DNA from: Ruegeria sp. A3M17
Lineage (GTDB): Bacteria > Pseudomonadota > Alphaproteobacteria > Rhodobacterales > Rhodobacteraceae
Length of the DNA: 64,000 nucleotides
Assembly: GCF_003318255.1 (NCBI RefSeq)
Contig: NZ_QOCF01000028.1
Span: 124,001-188,000, forward strand
Reading direction: 5' to 3'
Of the stretch, positions 25,264-34,802 are shown one piece after another; positions within the stretch are counted from its first letter, which is position 1, and each line of letters opens with the position of its first letter. Both the position numbers and the translations under genes were made by a program. The notes beneath the pieces were generated by a model that saw only the letters and a list, made by a program, of their open reading frames with translations, ran no database searches and was not told where the DNA came from.

Positions 25264-26133
25264 ATGATCGGAATCATCGGAATCGTCGTCATTTTCGCCA
25301 TGGTGTTTGGTGGCTATCTTGCCGCCGGTGGCAAGATGACGATCATTTTGAAATCGCTCCCGTTCGAGATGATGATGATCGGCGGCGCCGCCGTTGGCGC
25401 ATTCATGATCAGCAACGACTTGAGCGCTGTCAAACATACGATCAAGGACATGGGTAAAGTGTTCAAGGGTCCGAAATGGAAACCCGAAGATTACCGTGAT
25501 CTGCTGTGCCTTTTGTTTTCTCTGATCCGCATTGCCAAGGCCAACCCGGTCGAAGTGGAACAGCATATCGAAGACCCCGAGAACTCGACCCTATTCTCGG
25601 CCTATCCGAAGATTCAAAAGGACAAGGAAGCTGTCGATCTGATCTGCGACACCATGCGATCCGCGTCGATGAATTACGACGATCCACATCAAGTTGAAGA
25701 AGTGCTGGAAAAACGGATGGAGACCAATTTTCACCACGCCATGCATTCCAGCCACGCGCTGCAAACCGTCGCCGATGGTTTGCCCGCACTTGGGATCGTG
25801 GCCGCCGTTTTGGGCGTAATCAAGACGATGGGGTCCATCGACCAGCCGCCCGAAGTACTGGGCAAACTGATCGGTGGCGCTTTGGTCGGGACATTCCTGG
25901 GCGTGTTTCTAGCCTATGGTCTGGTGGGCCCGTTCGCTGGCAAGCTGAAAACGGTGGTCGAAGAGGACAACCATTTTTATCAGCTGATCAAAGAGGTTCT
26001 GGTCGCCAATATGCACAACCACAACGCAGCCATGTGCATTGAAGTTGGCCGCCAGAACACGCCGACGCATAACCGCCCCGGGTTCTCGGAGCTGGAAGAT
26101 GCGCTGAAGGAACTCAAACAGGCAGCGGCATGA
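25264..26133 (+). CDS. motA: Flagellar motor stator protein MotA
   Basis: 289 residues with four membrane helices: two near the N-terminus (IGIIGIVVIFAMVFGGYLAA; MMMIGGAAVGAFMIS) and two after the cytoplasmic loop (LPALGIVAAVLGVIKTMG; IGGALVGTFLGVFLAYGLVGP). The MotA signature ADGLPALGIVAAVLGVIKTM is clear. It forms the proton channel with MotB, which is not encoded in the window. AGGAG precedes the ATG. Confidence 0.95.
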   Translation: MIGIIGIVVIFAMVFGGYLAAGGKMTIILKSLPFEMMMIGGAAVGAFMISNDLSAVKHTIKDMGKVFKGPKWKPEDYRDLLCLLFSLIRIAKANPVEVEQHIEDPENSTLFSAYPKIQKDKEAVDLICDTMRSASMNYDDPHQVEEVLEKRMETNFHHAMHSSHALQTVADGLPALGIVAAVLGVIKTMGSIDQPPEVLGKLIGGALVGTFLGVFLAYGLVGPFAGKLKTVVEEDNHFYQLIKEVLVANMHNHNAAMCIEVGRQNTPTHNRPGFSELEDALKELKQAAA

Positions 26134-28268
26134 TCCGGATAGTTTTTCTTGCTTTGGCACTTGCCGCAGCGACAACGCAGGTACAGGCGCAGGATGTGCA
26201 GGTGCGCTCGGGCGAACATGACGGGTATACGCGGCTGGTCGCCCAGATTCCAACTGGCACTAAATGGGTGCTGTCGCACAAGAAAAATGGTGCGCGTCTG
26301 AAAATCGAACTGGAAAAGGTAAACTTCGACACAGCAGCCGTGTTCCGGCGTCTAACGCAAAACCGTTTGGCCGCGATCTCTCAGTCCGAACCGGGCGCGA
26401 CACTTGATATGCAATTTGGCTGCGACTGTGTTGCCAATGCCTTTCTGTTCAAGGGCACGATGATCGTGGTGGATATTGCACCTGGCTCCGCGCTGCCCCC
26501 AATCAGCGCTGATATACCGTCGCCTGTTTTGCCCAAAGCGCCCAAAGAGAAAGACCCGTTGGTCACGCAAAATCTGCAGAGTCTCGAATTGCCGCTGCTA
26601 AGCCTGAACGCACAGCGCTTTGAAGAACAGCTCTCTACCCTGCTGCTGCGCGGTTCTGACCGGGAAGTCGTTGATTTGAGGCTTTCTCCGGTCGGACCAA
26701 GGCCGTCGGCCCCCAAGAACGATCCCTTTAGTCCCTCAGACCTTAATGCGAATATTCATGTGACATCCGTTCTGGACGGCTTGAATGAACTTTTAGGGCC
26801 ATCCTTGCCGCAGCTTGAACAACGCCCACGCTGCATCTCAAGCGCTGAGCTTGGGTTTGACCGTTGGTCTGGGGCAACTCCCTTTCCGGAACAGGTGGCT
26901 TCGTTGCGCGCCGCCTTGTTCAAAGAATTTGATCATCTCGACGAAGAAGAAACGCTGAAGCTGGCGCAGCTGTACGCCTATTCCGGGTTCGGCGCAGAGG
27001 CTATTCGGACGCTTGAATTGCTTGGGCGGCATGCGCCGGACACAGATCGGGTTGCCGCCATAGCCCGGTATCTTGATGGCGCACAGCCGTCCCATCCGAA
27101 CCCATTTACCAGTCTTCAGCGGTGTGAAAGCGACGCCGCGCTTTGGGCTCTTTTGATCGAAGCAGAGCTGCAGGAAGAGGCCCGGTTGCAATCGATCGAA
27201 CAGTCATTTGCGCGCTTGCCCGACCATCTGCGCCGTCACGTTGGGCCGACATTGGCGGAAATTCTGACAGATGCCGGGAAACTTGAACCAGCAAGGCGCG
27301 TGTTGCGCGCAGTCGACCGCGTTGCGACTGAGGACAGCGCCGATACGTCCCAAGCCAAGGCTAAAGTCGCGGTTGCCGAAGGCGACGGCCCGAAGTCAGA
27401 AGCATTGTTGAACGAGGTCATCGCCGCGTCGGGTGCAGAGTTGGAGGCACCGCTTGCGCTTGCGCGACTGGTCGACAAGCGATGGTTGGAACGTGGGGCA
27501 ATATCTCCGCAAGAGCTTGATCTTGCGGCCTCTTACGTCACGGAGTTTCGCCGTTCTGAAATCGGGCCGCGCATGATGCAAACACAGGTCGTCGCTTTGA
27601 GCCTAAGCCACGAATTCGACAAGGCGATGGATCTTCTGAGCGCCCAAGATACACAGGCCATTGCCGCCGAAACGTTGAACCGCGTCGCCCAGATCCTGAC
27701 CGAACGCGCCGGCGACGCGACATTTCTAAGACGGGTCATGACCCTGACGCCCGAGCAGAAACTGGCGCTATTCACAGACACAAGCTTGGCGATGGCCGAG
27801 CGTTTGGTCACCCTTGGTTTTGCGGACGCGGCGCTGGAACTGGCCAGTCGGCCACAGGACAAGGCCCGGCGCGCAGAAAGGGCACGGTTACGCGCGCGCG
27901 CTGCCTTACTGCAACGCCGACCTCATCAAGCGATGTTGGAGCTGGCCGACGATCCATCAGACGCGGCCCAGCTATTGCGAGGGCAAGCATTGCAGATGAC
28001 GGATGATTACGTGGCAGCTGGTCAGCTTTTGCGTGCTGTGGGAGGGGATGAAAAAGCCGATCGGTTCTTTTGGTTGGCCGATCATCCGGAAACAGTAGAG
28101 CACGAACGCGACACAAAGTTCCTCGCAGTTCAGCAAAAAACGCGGCTCCTGTCCGTGCCGCCAACACGGATGCAGGACAAACCCTTAGCTGACGCGAAAG
28201 GCTTGTTGGATGACAGCGCGAAAACACGCCAGTACATTCTGGAGTTGCTTGCGAAGGTGGACCAATAG
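26130..28268 (+). CDS. Large exported protein of the flagellar operon, unknown function
   Basis: 712 residues, overlapping motA by four bases. A signal peptide (IRIVFLALALAAATTQVQA) is followed by an AMIN-like beta region (VRSGEHDGYTRLVAQIP...WVLSHKKNGARLKIEL), a Pro-rich linker near 130-150, and a long helical C-terminal part with TPR-like pairs (LAQLYAYSGFGAEAIRTLELLGRHAPD; ELVQ-type repeats). Its position suggests a periplasmic motility factor, perhaps a scaffold binding the stator or peptidoglycan. I do not recognise a named family. Confidence 0.75.
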   Translation: MIRIVFLALALAAATTQVQAQDVQVRSGEHDGYTRLVAQIPTGTKWVLSHKKNGARLKIELEKVNFDTAAVFRRLTQNRLAAISQSEPGATLDMQFGCDCVANAFLFKGTMIVVDIAPGSALPPISADIPSPVLPKAPKEKDPLVTQNLQSLELPLLSLNAQRFEEQLSTLLLRGSDREVVDLRLSPVGPRPSAPKNDPFSPSDLNANIHVTSVLDGLNELLGPSLPQLEQRPRCISSAELGFDRWSGATPFPEQVASLRAALFKEFDHLDEEETLKLAQLYAYSGFGAEAIRTLELLGRHAPDTDRVAAIARYLDGAQPSHPNPFTSLQRCESDAALWALLIEAELQEEARLQSIEQSFARLPDHLRRHVGPTLAEILTDAGKLEPARRVLRAVDRVATEDSADTSQAKAKVAVAEGDGPKSEALLNEVIAASGAELEAPLALARLVDKRWLERGAISPQELDLAASYVTEFRRSEIGPRMMQTQVVALSLSHEFDKAMDLLSAQDTQAIAAETLNRVAQILTERAGDATFLRRVMTLTPEQKLALFTDTSLAMAERLVTLGFADAALELASRPQDKARRAERARLRARAALLQRRPHQAMLELADDPSDAAQLLRGQALQMTDDYVAAGQLLRAVGGDEKADRFFWLADHPETVEHERDTKFLAVQQKTRLLSVPPTRMQDKPLADAKGLLDDSAKTRQYILELLAKVDQ

Positions 28269-28355
28269 CGGATCACGTCGGCGTCACCTGCATTCATGGT
28301 TGATCTTTCATTAGGTGCCCGCTGAGCGTCGGCCTGCAGTCCGCACCGGCCGCTT

Positions 28356-29699
28356 TTACGGATCAAAGACCAACGGCATCAGGTCCGCCAATCTGGATGT
28401 GGGCTCGACCCAACCCAATATGGCTGCGCGGATCGCGTCCGCGCGGTCTGAACCGACGACTGGTGCGGCAAATTCGGTATACTTGGCGATCACGTCGTCC
28501 TTGCTGAGTGGTGCCTCGGGCCCTCCGCGCGCGTGAATGTCGCCGGATTCGAACACACGCCCATCGGTCGATTTCAAGGTGACATCGGCCCACCGCCCCT
28601 GTGGGAAGCGTGCACTGTGGCGCGTATCTTCCAGAACGTGAATTCGCGGCACCAACTCTGCCACCACTGGATCAGACAGACCCACACCCGAGATATACTC
28701 GACCCCGATCCGACCATGGATCGCCTGAACCGCCACAGCAAAAGGCAGAGAATATTGGGCCTGAGACGTGGTATCAGGCATCCCTGCGTACAAGCAGGCC
28801 GCTTCTTGAAAACTGTTGATATGGATGGATCGGATCTGGTCGTAGGCTAGGTCATTCTCCATCATTACTGCCCGAACGCCGTCAATGGCCGCATGGGCCC
28901 AGCGACATATCGGATAGGGTTTCACATACTGATGTTCGACCTGCCAGAACTGACCCAAGTCATCCCAGAACAACGCGACATCGGCATCTTCGATTGTGAT
29001 GGCCGGGGCACCCGTGAAACCACGTTCAGCCAGGATCGCAGATGATACGCCAACCATCGCGCCCCAACCCGATCCGTCATGCAGCATCGTCGGATTTGCA
29101 ATCTCGCGCATCATCTGACTTCGAGGGCCGTGGTATTCCGCGATTCCCAACGCTTGTCGAAACTGACTGGGCGAGTGCCCACGCATGCGCGCGGCCATGG
29201 CCACCACACCCAGTGCGTTCCACGCGCCGGACGTGTGATAATCGCTGACCGATGCGTGCAGCGACAAACCCGCACGTCCTGCGATTTCGTATCCCGTGAC
29301 AACGGCAGCCAGGGCTTCGGGACCTGAGAAATCAGGGCAATGCACCCCAAGTGAAACCAACGCGGGCAGGACGACGACACCGATATGCCCTTTGGTCGGG
29401 TTGTAGCCGTCATGCCCGTCCAAATTGTCGGTTTGTGTGGCTGCTGCGTAGGCAGCGCCCGCCATGCTGACGGGGCGGCCGTCAAACATCATCGGAACGC
29501 TGAATGCCGCATCATTGCTTGCATAGAGCAGCGCGGCAGTATCGCGGGCGATCACGCCGGCCTCCATCGGGCCGGAGGCGATCAGGATGCCCATTGTGTC
29601 CAGCATCATCAGGGCGGCGGCTTCTTTCGCGCTGTCGGGCATCTCCTGCGCTGAAAGGTTCAGGGCAAAATCCGTGACCCGATCAAGAGTGCCGGTCAT
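28356..29699 (-). CDS. MmgE/PrpD family protein (2-methylcitrate dehydratase-like)
   Basis: 447 residues with the MmgE/PrpD all-helical fold signatures: TDNLDGHDGYNPTKGHIGVVVLPALVSLG near 95-120, the SDYHTSGAWNALGVVAMAAR segment, and KPYPICRWAHAAIDG. The family includes 2-methylcitrate dehydratase and cis-aconitate decarboxylase, but genes linked to catabolic operons often act on other substrates. It overlaps the flavoprotein gene by four bases, so they act in one pathway, probably methylamine/betaine-related; that is inference. Confidence 0.88.
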   Translation of the reverse strand: MTGTLDRVTDFALNLSAQEMPDSAKEAAALMMLDTMGILIASGPMEAGVIARDTAALLYASNDAAFSVPMMFDGRPVSMAGAAYAAATQTDNLDGHDGYNPTKGHIGVVVLPALVSLGVHCPDFSGPEALAAVVTGYEIAGRAGLSLHASVSDYHTSGAWNALGVVAMAARMRGHSPSQFRQALGIAEYHGPRSQMMREIANPTMLHDGSGWGAMVGVSSAILAERGFTGAPAITIEDADVALFWDDLGQFWQVEHQYVKPYPICRWAHAAIDGVRAVMMENDLAYDQIRSIHINSFQEAACLYAGMPDTTSQAQYSLPFAVAVQAIHGRIGVEYISGVGLSDPVVAELVPRIHVLEDTRHSARFPQGRWADVTLKSTDGRVFESGDIHARGGPEAPLSKDDVIAKYTEFAAPVVGSDRADAIRAAILGWVEPTSRLADLMPLVFDP

Positions 29700-32140
29700 T
29701 TGGCTGCCTCCATCACCTTGGGTTGGACATCGCGCAGCCGGAGACCCGACGGATCAAAGGGCGGTTCGGCCAAAACTCTGGCTTTATGCGGTTTGCCGAG
29801 GATGAATATGTCCACAGTATCCCCCGGCTGTACGACTGTCGGATCTGCATAGCCGATGGCCAGGGACTTGCCGACTGAATAGCCATAGGCGCCTGAGGTC
29901 ACACGTCCGACCGGTGCGCCATCTGGTGTAAAGATAGGTTCGCCACCGGACGCGTCGGCATCCGTCACCTCGACCTCAAAAATTGACAGAACCTCGCGTG
30001 CGGCGTTGTCCTTAACCTGCACATAGGCGTCTTTGTGCAGGAAGTCCTTGTCCAGCTTGATCAGACCTGCCAGCCCGACTTCCTGCGGCCAGTATTCCTG
30101 AGAATACTCGCGGCCCCAAGAGCCATAGCCCTTCTCGATCCGCAGTGAGCCCAGCGCGCGGCCGCCCACCGGACCACCGTCGCACTCCTTCGCAGCCTCA
30201 AGAAGCCCTGAATAGAGCCTGATCTGATCTTCTTCTGCGCAGTGCAACTCCCACCCCAGATCTCCGGTAAAGCTGACGCGGATGGCAAGGCAGGTGACGC
30301 CCGCCACCTCGATCGTTTGTGAGCGCATAAAACGGAACGCTTCGTTTGACAGGTCGGCATTTGTCAGTCGTTGCAACAGGTCACGCGACTTGGGACCCGC
30401 TACATTGAAACCCGCGATGCGATCCGTGGCCACTTCGAATGTTGTGCCTTCGGGCAGGTCGACCATGTTGAAGAACCGCTGATGATAACGCTCGGCCATG
30501 CCCGAGCCGATCATCATGAATTCTTCATCTGCCACTTTGGTGATGGTGAAATCCCCGGCAACGCCGCCCCGGACCGAGATTAGCGGGGTCAGACAGGACC
30601 GCCCGATTTCGGTCGGCACCCTATTCGCGACCAAACGGTCCAGCCAGTCATAAGCGTCCGGGCCGTCAATCACGTAGTTGGCAAAGTTTGAGATGTCGAT
30701 CACGCCAACGTTTTCGCGCAGCATTCTGACCTCGCGCCCAACCGGATCCCACCAGTTCTGGCGGGTGAACCCGTTTGTCTCGGTGGTGCCGGGTTGATCC
30801 GCAAACCAAAGCGGGTGTTCCCAGCCGCAGTTCAGACCAAAGACGCAGCCCATGTCCTTTTGCATCTCATATGCCGGGCGCACGCGGGCCGGGCGGCCGG
30901 CGCTGCGTTCCTCGTTCGGGAAATGGATGGCAAAACGGTGGGTATACTGATCCTCGACCCGCGCCTTGGTGAATTTCTTGTCCGCCCAGTCGCCATATCG
31001 GGCCAGATCCCAGGCGAACATGTCGTATTGAGGCTCACCCTCGATCATCCACTGCGCCGCCAGCAACCCCAGCCCGCCCGATTGCGAGAAACCGGGGATC
31101 AGGCCCCCACAGAGGAAATAGTTCTTCAATTCGGGCACCGGACCCCAAAGGGCGGAACTGTCCGGGGACCAGATCATAGGCCCGTTGATTACCCGTTTCA
31201 CGCCAGCCGTCGCCGCCGCGGGCACACGTTCGGTTGCGCGGATCACGTTCTCCATGATCCGGTCCAGATCGTCGGGGAACAGATCATGGGCGAAGTCCAG
31301 CGGCGTGCCCTCTTCGGCCCAGAACTTCATGTCCTTTTCATAGGCCCCGATCAGCAGGCCGTTGCCTTCCTGTCGGAAGTAGTACTCGCCGTCCCGATCG
31401 GCAATCGACGGTAAACGGCGACCCAGGTTGGCAACCTCATCAATGGAATCGGTTACGAAATATTGGTGTTCGGTCGGTTGCAGCGGCAGGGTCAGACCGG
31501 CCAGCGCCGCAACTTCGCGACCCCAAAGACCTGCTGCATTGACAACCCATTGCGTATGGATGTCGCCCTTTTCGGTACGCACGATCCACGACCCATCTGG
31601 CTGCTGATTAGTGCCTAACACAGGGCAAAAGCGCTCAATCGTTGCGCCCATTGCCCGCGCACCTGCGGCATATGCGTGCGGCACGCCTGAGGGATCCACG
31701 TTGCCGCCTTCGGGTTCAAACATAATGCAGCGGATATCGTCGAACCGCGCCAGCGGGTGAAGTTCCATCGCCTGTTCGCGGCTGACCTCGTAGAAATTCA
31801 GGCCATAGAACCGAGCCTTGGCCTCTTGCAAACGCAACTGGTGTTCGCGGTTTTCAGTCTGGGCCAGATAGAGGGAACCGGGCTGGAACACTCCGCAGCT
31901 CTGGCCCGTTTCCTGCTCCAGCTCTTTATACAGGTTCATAGTGTAATGCTGGATGCGGGTGATGTTGTTGTTGTCATGCAACCCGTGGATATTGGCCGCC
32001 GCGTGCCAGGTTGATCCGCTGGTCAGTTCATCCCGTTCAAGCAGGACAACGTCCCGCCAACCTAGCTTGGCCAAATGGTACAGGATTGAACAGCCAGCCA
32101 ATCCTCCGCCGATGACTACGGCCTGTGCATGCGTTTTCAT
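29696..32140 (-). CDS. FAD-dependent dimethylglycine/sarcosine dehydrogenase-like protein with GcvT domain
   Basis: 814 residues from ATG 32140 (GGGAG upstream). An N-terminal DAO-type FAD domain (VIGGGLAGCSILYHLAKLG; GSTWHAAANIHG) carries the TWH histidine (His46) used for covalent flavin attachment in dimethylglycine and sarcosine dehydrogenases. The C-terminal half is an aminomethyltransferase (GcvT) tetrahydrofolate-binding region ending in the GCV_T_C barrel (VGRVTSGAYGYSVGKSLAIGY). Such enzymes oxidatively demethylate N-methylated glycines and load the one-carbon unit on folate. Next to betB this fits choline to glycine breakdown, though the exact substrate is not proven. Confidence 0.88.
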   Translation of the reverse strand: MKTHAQAVVIGGGLAGCSILYHLAKLGWRDVVLLERDELTSGSTWHAAANIHGLHDNNNITRIQHYTMNLYKELEQETGQSCGVFQPGSLYLAQTENREHQLRLQEAKARFYGLNFYEVSREQAMELHPLARFDDIRCIMFEPEGGNVDPSGVPHAYAAGARAMGATIERFCPVLGTNQQPDGSWIVRTEKGDIHTQWVVNAAGLWGREVAALAGLTLPLQPTEHQYFVTDSIDEVANLGRRLPSIADRDGEYYFRQEGNGLLIGAYEKDMKFWAEEGTPLDFAHDLFPDDLDRIMENVIRATERVPAAATAGVKRVINGPMIWSPDSSALWGPVPELKNYFLCGGLIPGFSQSGGLGLLAAQWMIEGEPQYDMFAWDLARYGDWADKKFTKARVEDQYTHRFAIHFPNEERSAGRPARVRPAYEMQKDMGCVFGLNCGWEHPLWFADQPGTTETNGFTRQNWWDPVGREVRMLRENVGVIDISNFANYVIDGPDAYDWLDRLVANRVPTEIGRSCLTPLISVRGGVAGDFTITKVADEEFMMIGSGMAERYHQRFFNMVDLPEGTTFEVATDRIAGFNVAGPKSRDLLQRLTNADLSNEAFRFMRSQTIEVAGVTCLAIRVSFTGDLGWELHCAEEDQIRLYSGLLEAAKECDGGPVGGRALGSLRIEKGYGSWGREYSQEYWPQEVGLAGLIKLDKDFLHKDAYVQVKDNAAREVLSIFEVEVTDADASGGEPIFTPDGAPVGRVTSGAYGYSVGKSLAIGYADPTVVQPGDTVDIFILGKPHKARVLAEPPFDPSGLRLRDVQPKVMEAAK

Positions 32141-32193
32141 GAACTTGATCTCCCACCGACGGAACCGAAAACGGCACCCTTTGGAGGAAGTCA

Positions 32194-32212
32194 GCCACAT
32201 GTCTTATGTGGC
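32194..32212. promoter_or_regulatory. Inverted repeat upstream of the dimethylglycine dehydrogenase-like gene
   Basis: GCCACAT (32194-32200) and ATGTGGC (32206-32212) are perfect arms around five bases, 54 bp upstream of the ATG at 32140. It may be a protein-binding operator or part of a structured leader. Confidence 0.4.
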
Positions 32213-32216
32213 TTAT

Positions 32217-32251
32217 GCTCTGTTCCCGACGCGAAATGTCGGGAACAGAGC
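32217..32251. terminator. Perfect 14-bp stem-loop after betB
   Basis: GCTCTGTTCCCGAC (32217-32230) pairs completely with GTCGGGAACAGAGC (32238-32251), loop seven bases, 19 bp past the betB stop on the minus strand. No U-run follows, so it may limit rather than end transcription into the next gene, or protect the betB mRNA. Confidence 0.6.
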
Positions 32252-32269
32252 TTGAATGGCCGGTTTTGA

Positions 32270-33724
32270 TTAGTAAGGCGCTTCGACGTCGTTCATCGAA
32301 ACATAGACCGTCTTCATCTCGCTGAAGTGGTTGATCGCCAGTTTCGAGTTCTCGCGCCCAACGCCCGACATTTTAGACCCGCCAAACGGCGCCTCGACCG
32401 GAGCCAAATTATAGGTATTGATATAGCAGGTGCCCGCCTCGAACCCGGCCACGATGCGGTGCGCGCGGGTCAGGTCGTTGGTGAACACACCGGCGGCTAG
32501 GCCGAATTCGGTATCATTGGCGCGGGCCATCACCTCTTCTTCGGTATCAAAATTCAGCACAGACATGACCGGGCCAAAGATTTCTTCGCGCGCGATGGCC
32601 ATATCGTCCGTCACATCCGCAAACACAGTGGGCTGCATGTAGAAGCCGTCACCGTCGATCCGCTCACCGCCAAATACCAGACGTGCACCTTCGGCCTTGC
32701 CCTTTTCGACATAGCTCAGCGCGATGTTCATCTGGTTTTCGCTGACCATGGGGCCAAAGTTGACGCCCTCATCCAGCGGATCACCGATTTTCGCAGTGGC
32801 CAGACGTTCAGAGAGGCGCTTGAGGAATGCCTCTTTGACGCCTTTCTGCACAAAGACACGAGTGCCGTTCGAACAGACCTGACCCGAGGAATAGAAGTTG
32901 CCCAGGATCGCACCCGAAACAGCGTTTTCGATATCGGCGTCGTCGAACACGATCATCGGGGACTTGCCGCCCAGTTCCATCGTCACATGCTTCATGCCGT
33001 CGGCGGCCGCGGCATAGACCTTGCGGCCGGTCGGAACGGAGCCAGTCAGCGAAACCTTGGCCACGCGCGGATCGGTCACAAGCGATGCGCCAACATCGCC
33101 ATAGCCCTGAACCACGTTATAGACGCCCTTGGGCGCGCCCGCCTCGATCAGGATCTCGGCAACCTGCAACGCCGACAGGGGCGTGGTCTCGGACGGTTTG
33201 AAGACCATCGTGTTGCCGCAGGCCAGCGCAGGGGCGCCTTTCCAGCATGCGATCTGGGTCGGGTAGTTCCATGCGCCGATACCGACGCAAACGCCCAGCG
33301 CCTCGCGGATGGTGTAGACAAAGTCTCCGCCGCCCAGCGGGATATGTTCACCCGTCAATGACGCAGCCAGCCCCCCGAAGTACTCCAGCGCATCCGCACC
33401 CGATGTGGCGTCTGCCACCAGTGTTTCCTGCAAGGGTTTACCGGTGTCGTGGGTTTCGAGGATCGAAAGCGCGCGATTGCGGTCGCGCATGATGTCAGAT
33501 GCCCGTCTCAGGATGCGCCCACGCTCGGTCCCGGACATTGCCGCCCACTCTGCCTGAGCGGTTTTGGCGCTTGTTAGAGCCTGATCTACAATATCCGGCG
33601 TGGCAGAGTGCAGCCGGGCGATGATTTCACCGGTGGCCGGGTAGATCACGTCGATAGAGGTGCCGTTGGTATCTTCGACATATGCGCCGTTGATGAAATG
33701 GCTCGCTTTGGGCTGAAACTTCAT
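32270..33724 (-). CDS. betB: Betaine aldehyde dehydrogenase
   Basis: 484 residues, normal for BetB. Catalytic Cys284 ([11 protein letters not shown]) and Glu250 (MELGGKSP), cofactor loop GSVPTGRKV, and [13 protein letters not shown] typical of betaine aldehyde dehydrogenases; [13 protein letters not shown] near the C-terminus. It oxidises betaine aldehyde to glycine betaine, an osmoprotectant and carbon source. A palindrome resembling the BetI operator lies about 40 bp upstream of the ATG. betI, betA and betC are not in the window. Confidence 0.9.
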   Translation of the reverse strand: MKFQPKASHFINGAYVEDTNGTSIDVIYPATGEIIARLHSATPDIVDQALTSAKTAQAEWAAMSGTERGRILRRASDIMRDRNRALSILETHDTGKPLQETLVADATSGADALEYFGGLAASLTGEHIPLGGGDFVYTIREALGVCVGIGAWNYPTQIACWKGAPALACGNTMVFKPSETTPLSALQVAEILIEAGAPKGVYNVVQGYGDVGASLVTDPRVAKVSLTGSVPTGRKVYAAAADGMKHVTMELGGKSPMIVFDDADIENAVSGAILGNFYSSGQVCSNGTRVFVQKGVKEAFLKRLSERLATAKIGDPLDEGVNFGPMVSENQMNIALSYVEKGKAEGARLVFGGERIDGDGFYMQPTVFADVTDDMAIAREEIFGPVMSVLNFDTEEEVMARANDTEFGLAAGVFTNDLTRAHRIVAGFEAGTCYINTYNLAPVEAPFGGSKMSGVGRENSKLAINHFSEMKTVYVSMNDVEAPY

Positions 33725-33764
33725 GCCGATTTCCTTCTCAGAAGTTCTTTCTTTCGCGTTTATA

Positions 33765-33790
33765 TTTTATTGATTGACCAGTCAATAAAA
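33765..33790. promoter_or_regulatory. BetI-type operator upstream of betB
   Basis: Two nested inverted repeats share one centre: TTTTATTG (33765-33772) / CAATAAAA (33783-33790) outside and ATTGAC (33773-33778) / GTCAAT (33781-33786) inside. The TATTGATTG...CAATA core resembles the known enterobacterial BetI operator from memory. It is 41-66 bp before the betB start. Confidence 0.65.
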
Positions 33791-33850
33791 GCAGTTCACG
33801 GCGGACTCCCGCTGATGTGAATCGGCGACCTCTTGAATAAAAAGCTTAAT

Positions 33851-33865
33851 GTTCCATTTATGTTC
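33851..33865. promoter_or_regulatory. LexA (SOS) box, alphaproteobacterial type
   Basis: GTTC at 33851-33854 and GTTC at 33862-33865 are separated by exactly seven bases, the alphaproteobacterial LexA consensus GTTC-N7-GTTC. It lies 24 bp upstream of the ATG at 33889 and overlaps the likely -10 region (a TTGAAT-like -35 is at 33833). Confidence 0.7.
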
Positions 33866-33888
33866 TACATAGTCAGAGGAACAATCCG

Positions 33889-34218
33889 ATGTCTTACCAC
33901 GGCAGAAACCTGGCCCTGAATGGCCCGTCGAACGATTATCATTTGTTGCCTGTCACCGACCAACAAATGCGATATGCCCGAGCAATTGCCCAGCAGTCAG
34001 CCTTGGAAATCCCAGTCGAGGCACAGCAGGACCGCAGGTCGATGTCGGCCTGGATATCGGCGCACAAACCAATCGACCCTTCGCCCTTCGCGAACTATCC
34101 AACCGGGAAACAGGTTGCATTTGCCGAACGCATTTCCCGCAGCAAGCGCAGGCCTATCCCGTCCGAGTGTTTCCGCGATAAACAGATGATGTCCCGCTGG
34201 ATTGATCAGAACAAATAA
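33889..34218 (+). CDS. Small protein of two similar DUF3072-like halves, LexA-box controlled
   Basis: 109 residues, soluble and basic. Residues 21-60 and 71-109 are internal repeats: PVTDQQMRYARAIA...MSAWISAHK against PTGKQVAFAERIS...MSRWIDQNK, sharing T-x-x-Q, an aromatic-Ala pair, an I/P-E-containing middle and the MS-x-WI ending. The pattern T.KQ..FA.RIS..S... ID resembles DUF3072, a short motif of unknown function. A LexA box directly upstream suggests induction by DNA damage. AGAGGAAC gives the ribosome binding site. Confidence 0.75.
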   Translation: MSYHGRNLALNGPSNDYHLLPVTDQQMRYARAIAQQSALEIPVEAQQDRRSMSAWISAHKPIDPSPFANYPTGKQVAFAERISRSKRRPIPSECFRDKQMMSRWIDQNK

Positions 34219-34225
34219 TGGCCGT

Positions 34226-34726
34226 CTAATGTTTATGGTGGCGGGTATATAGCGCAACCGTAGCAGCAACAAACATACCCAAGAGGATGTAGCCGGTAAC
34301 AGCCTCAGCGACGGCCAGTCCGCGACACAAGCCTGTTGGGATCATGTCGCCATATCCCACAGTGGTGAAGGTGACGTATGAAAAATACAGGAAATCGGCT
34401 GGGGCATCTGCACCGACAACGCAATTGTCGGCGTAGCCGAATGCGCCATACGCCGCCGCGAACAAGAACGGCACGACCTGAATGAATGACACACCCATCA
34501 GAAACAAGCGTCGATGCGGCAGCTTCACCTGTGTCATGTAGTACCAAGATTGCGATGCGACCCAAACCACCAGGCAGACCGACACAATAGTACCAATGGT
34601 TTCCCCTGCGGCCGCCTCACTCAGGCGCGACAGACCATACCACGCGAAAAAACTGGCAATAACCAGTCCGACCGCTGCGATAAGCGTCGATTTCCACTCT
34701 TCCAGGGTTGTAGGTTCACGGTGCAT
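34226..34726 (-). CDS. Potassium channel-like membrane protein
   Basis: 166 residues with four hydrophobic helices (about 13-32, 44-64, 73-96, 134-158) and one pore loop between the last two, carrying the K+ selectivity filter TTVGYGDMIP (122-127 TVGYGD). A single filter per chain implies a tetrameric channel. No cytoplasmic RCK domain is present. The two extra N-terminal helices are not a voltage sensor. Convergent with the LexA-box gene. Confidence 0.85.
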   Translation of the reverse strand: MHREPTTLEEWKSTLIAAVGLVIASFFAWYGLSRLSEAAAGETIGTIVSVCLVVWVASQSWYYMTQVKLPHRRLFLMGVSFIQVVPFLFAAAYGAFGYADNCVVGADAPADFLYFSYVTFTTVGYGDMIPTGLCRGLAVAEAVTGYILLGMFVAATVALYTRHHKH

Positions 34727-34802
34727 AAAACCTCCGATGGCCTAGGTTTTTCCGCGATCATCAGGGTTCCGGCCTGTACCCGCAACCTTAATCATTCACC
34801 CA

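Noticed and set aside
28269-28355. A terminator between the 712-residue gene and MmgE/PrpD.
   Set aside because: Short GC stretches exist but no stable stem with a T-run could be drawn.
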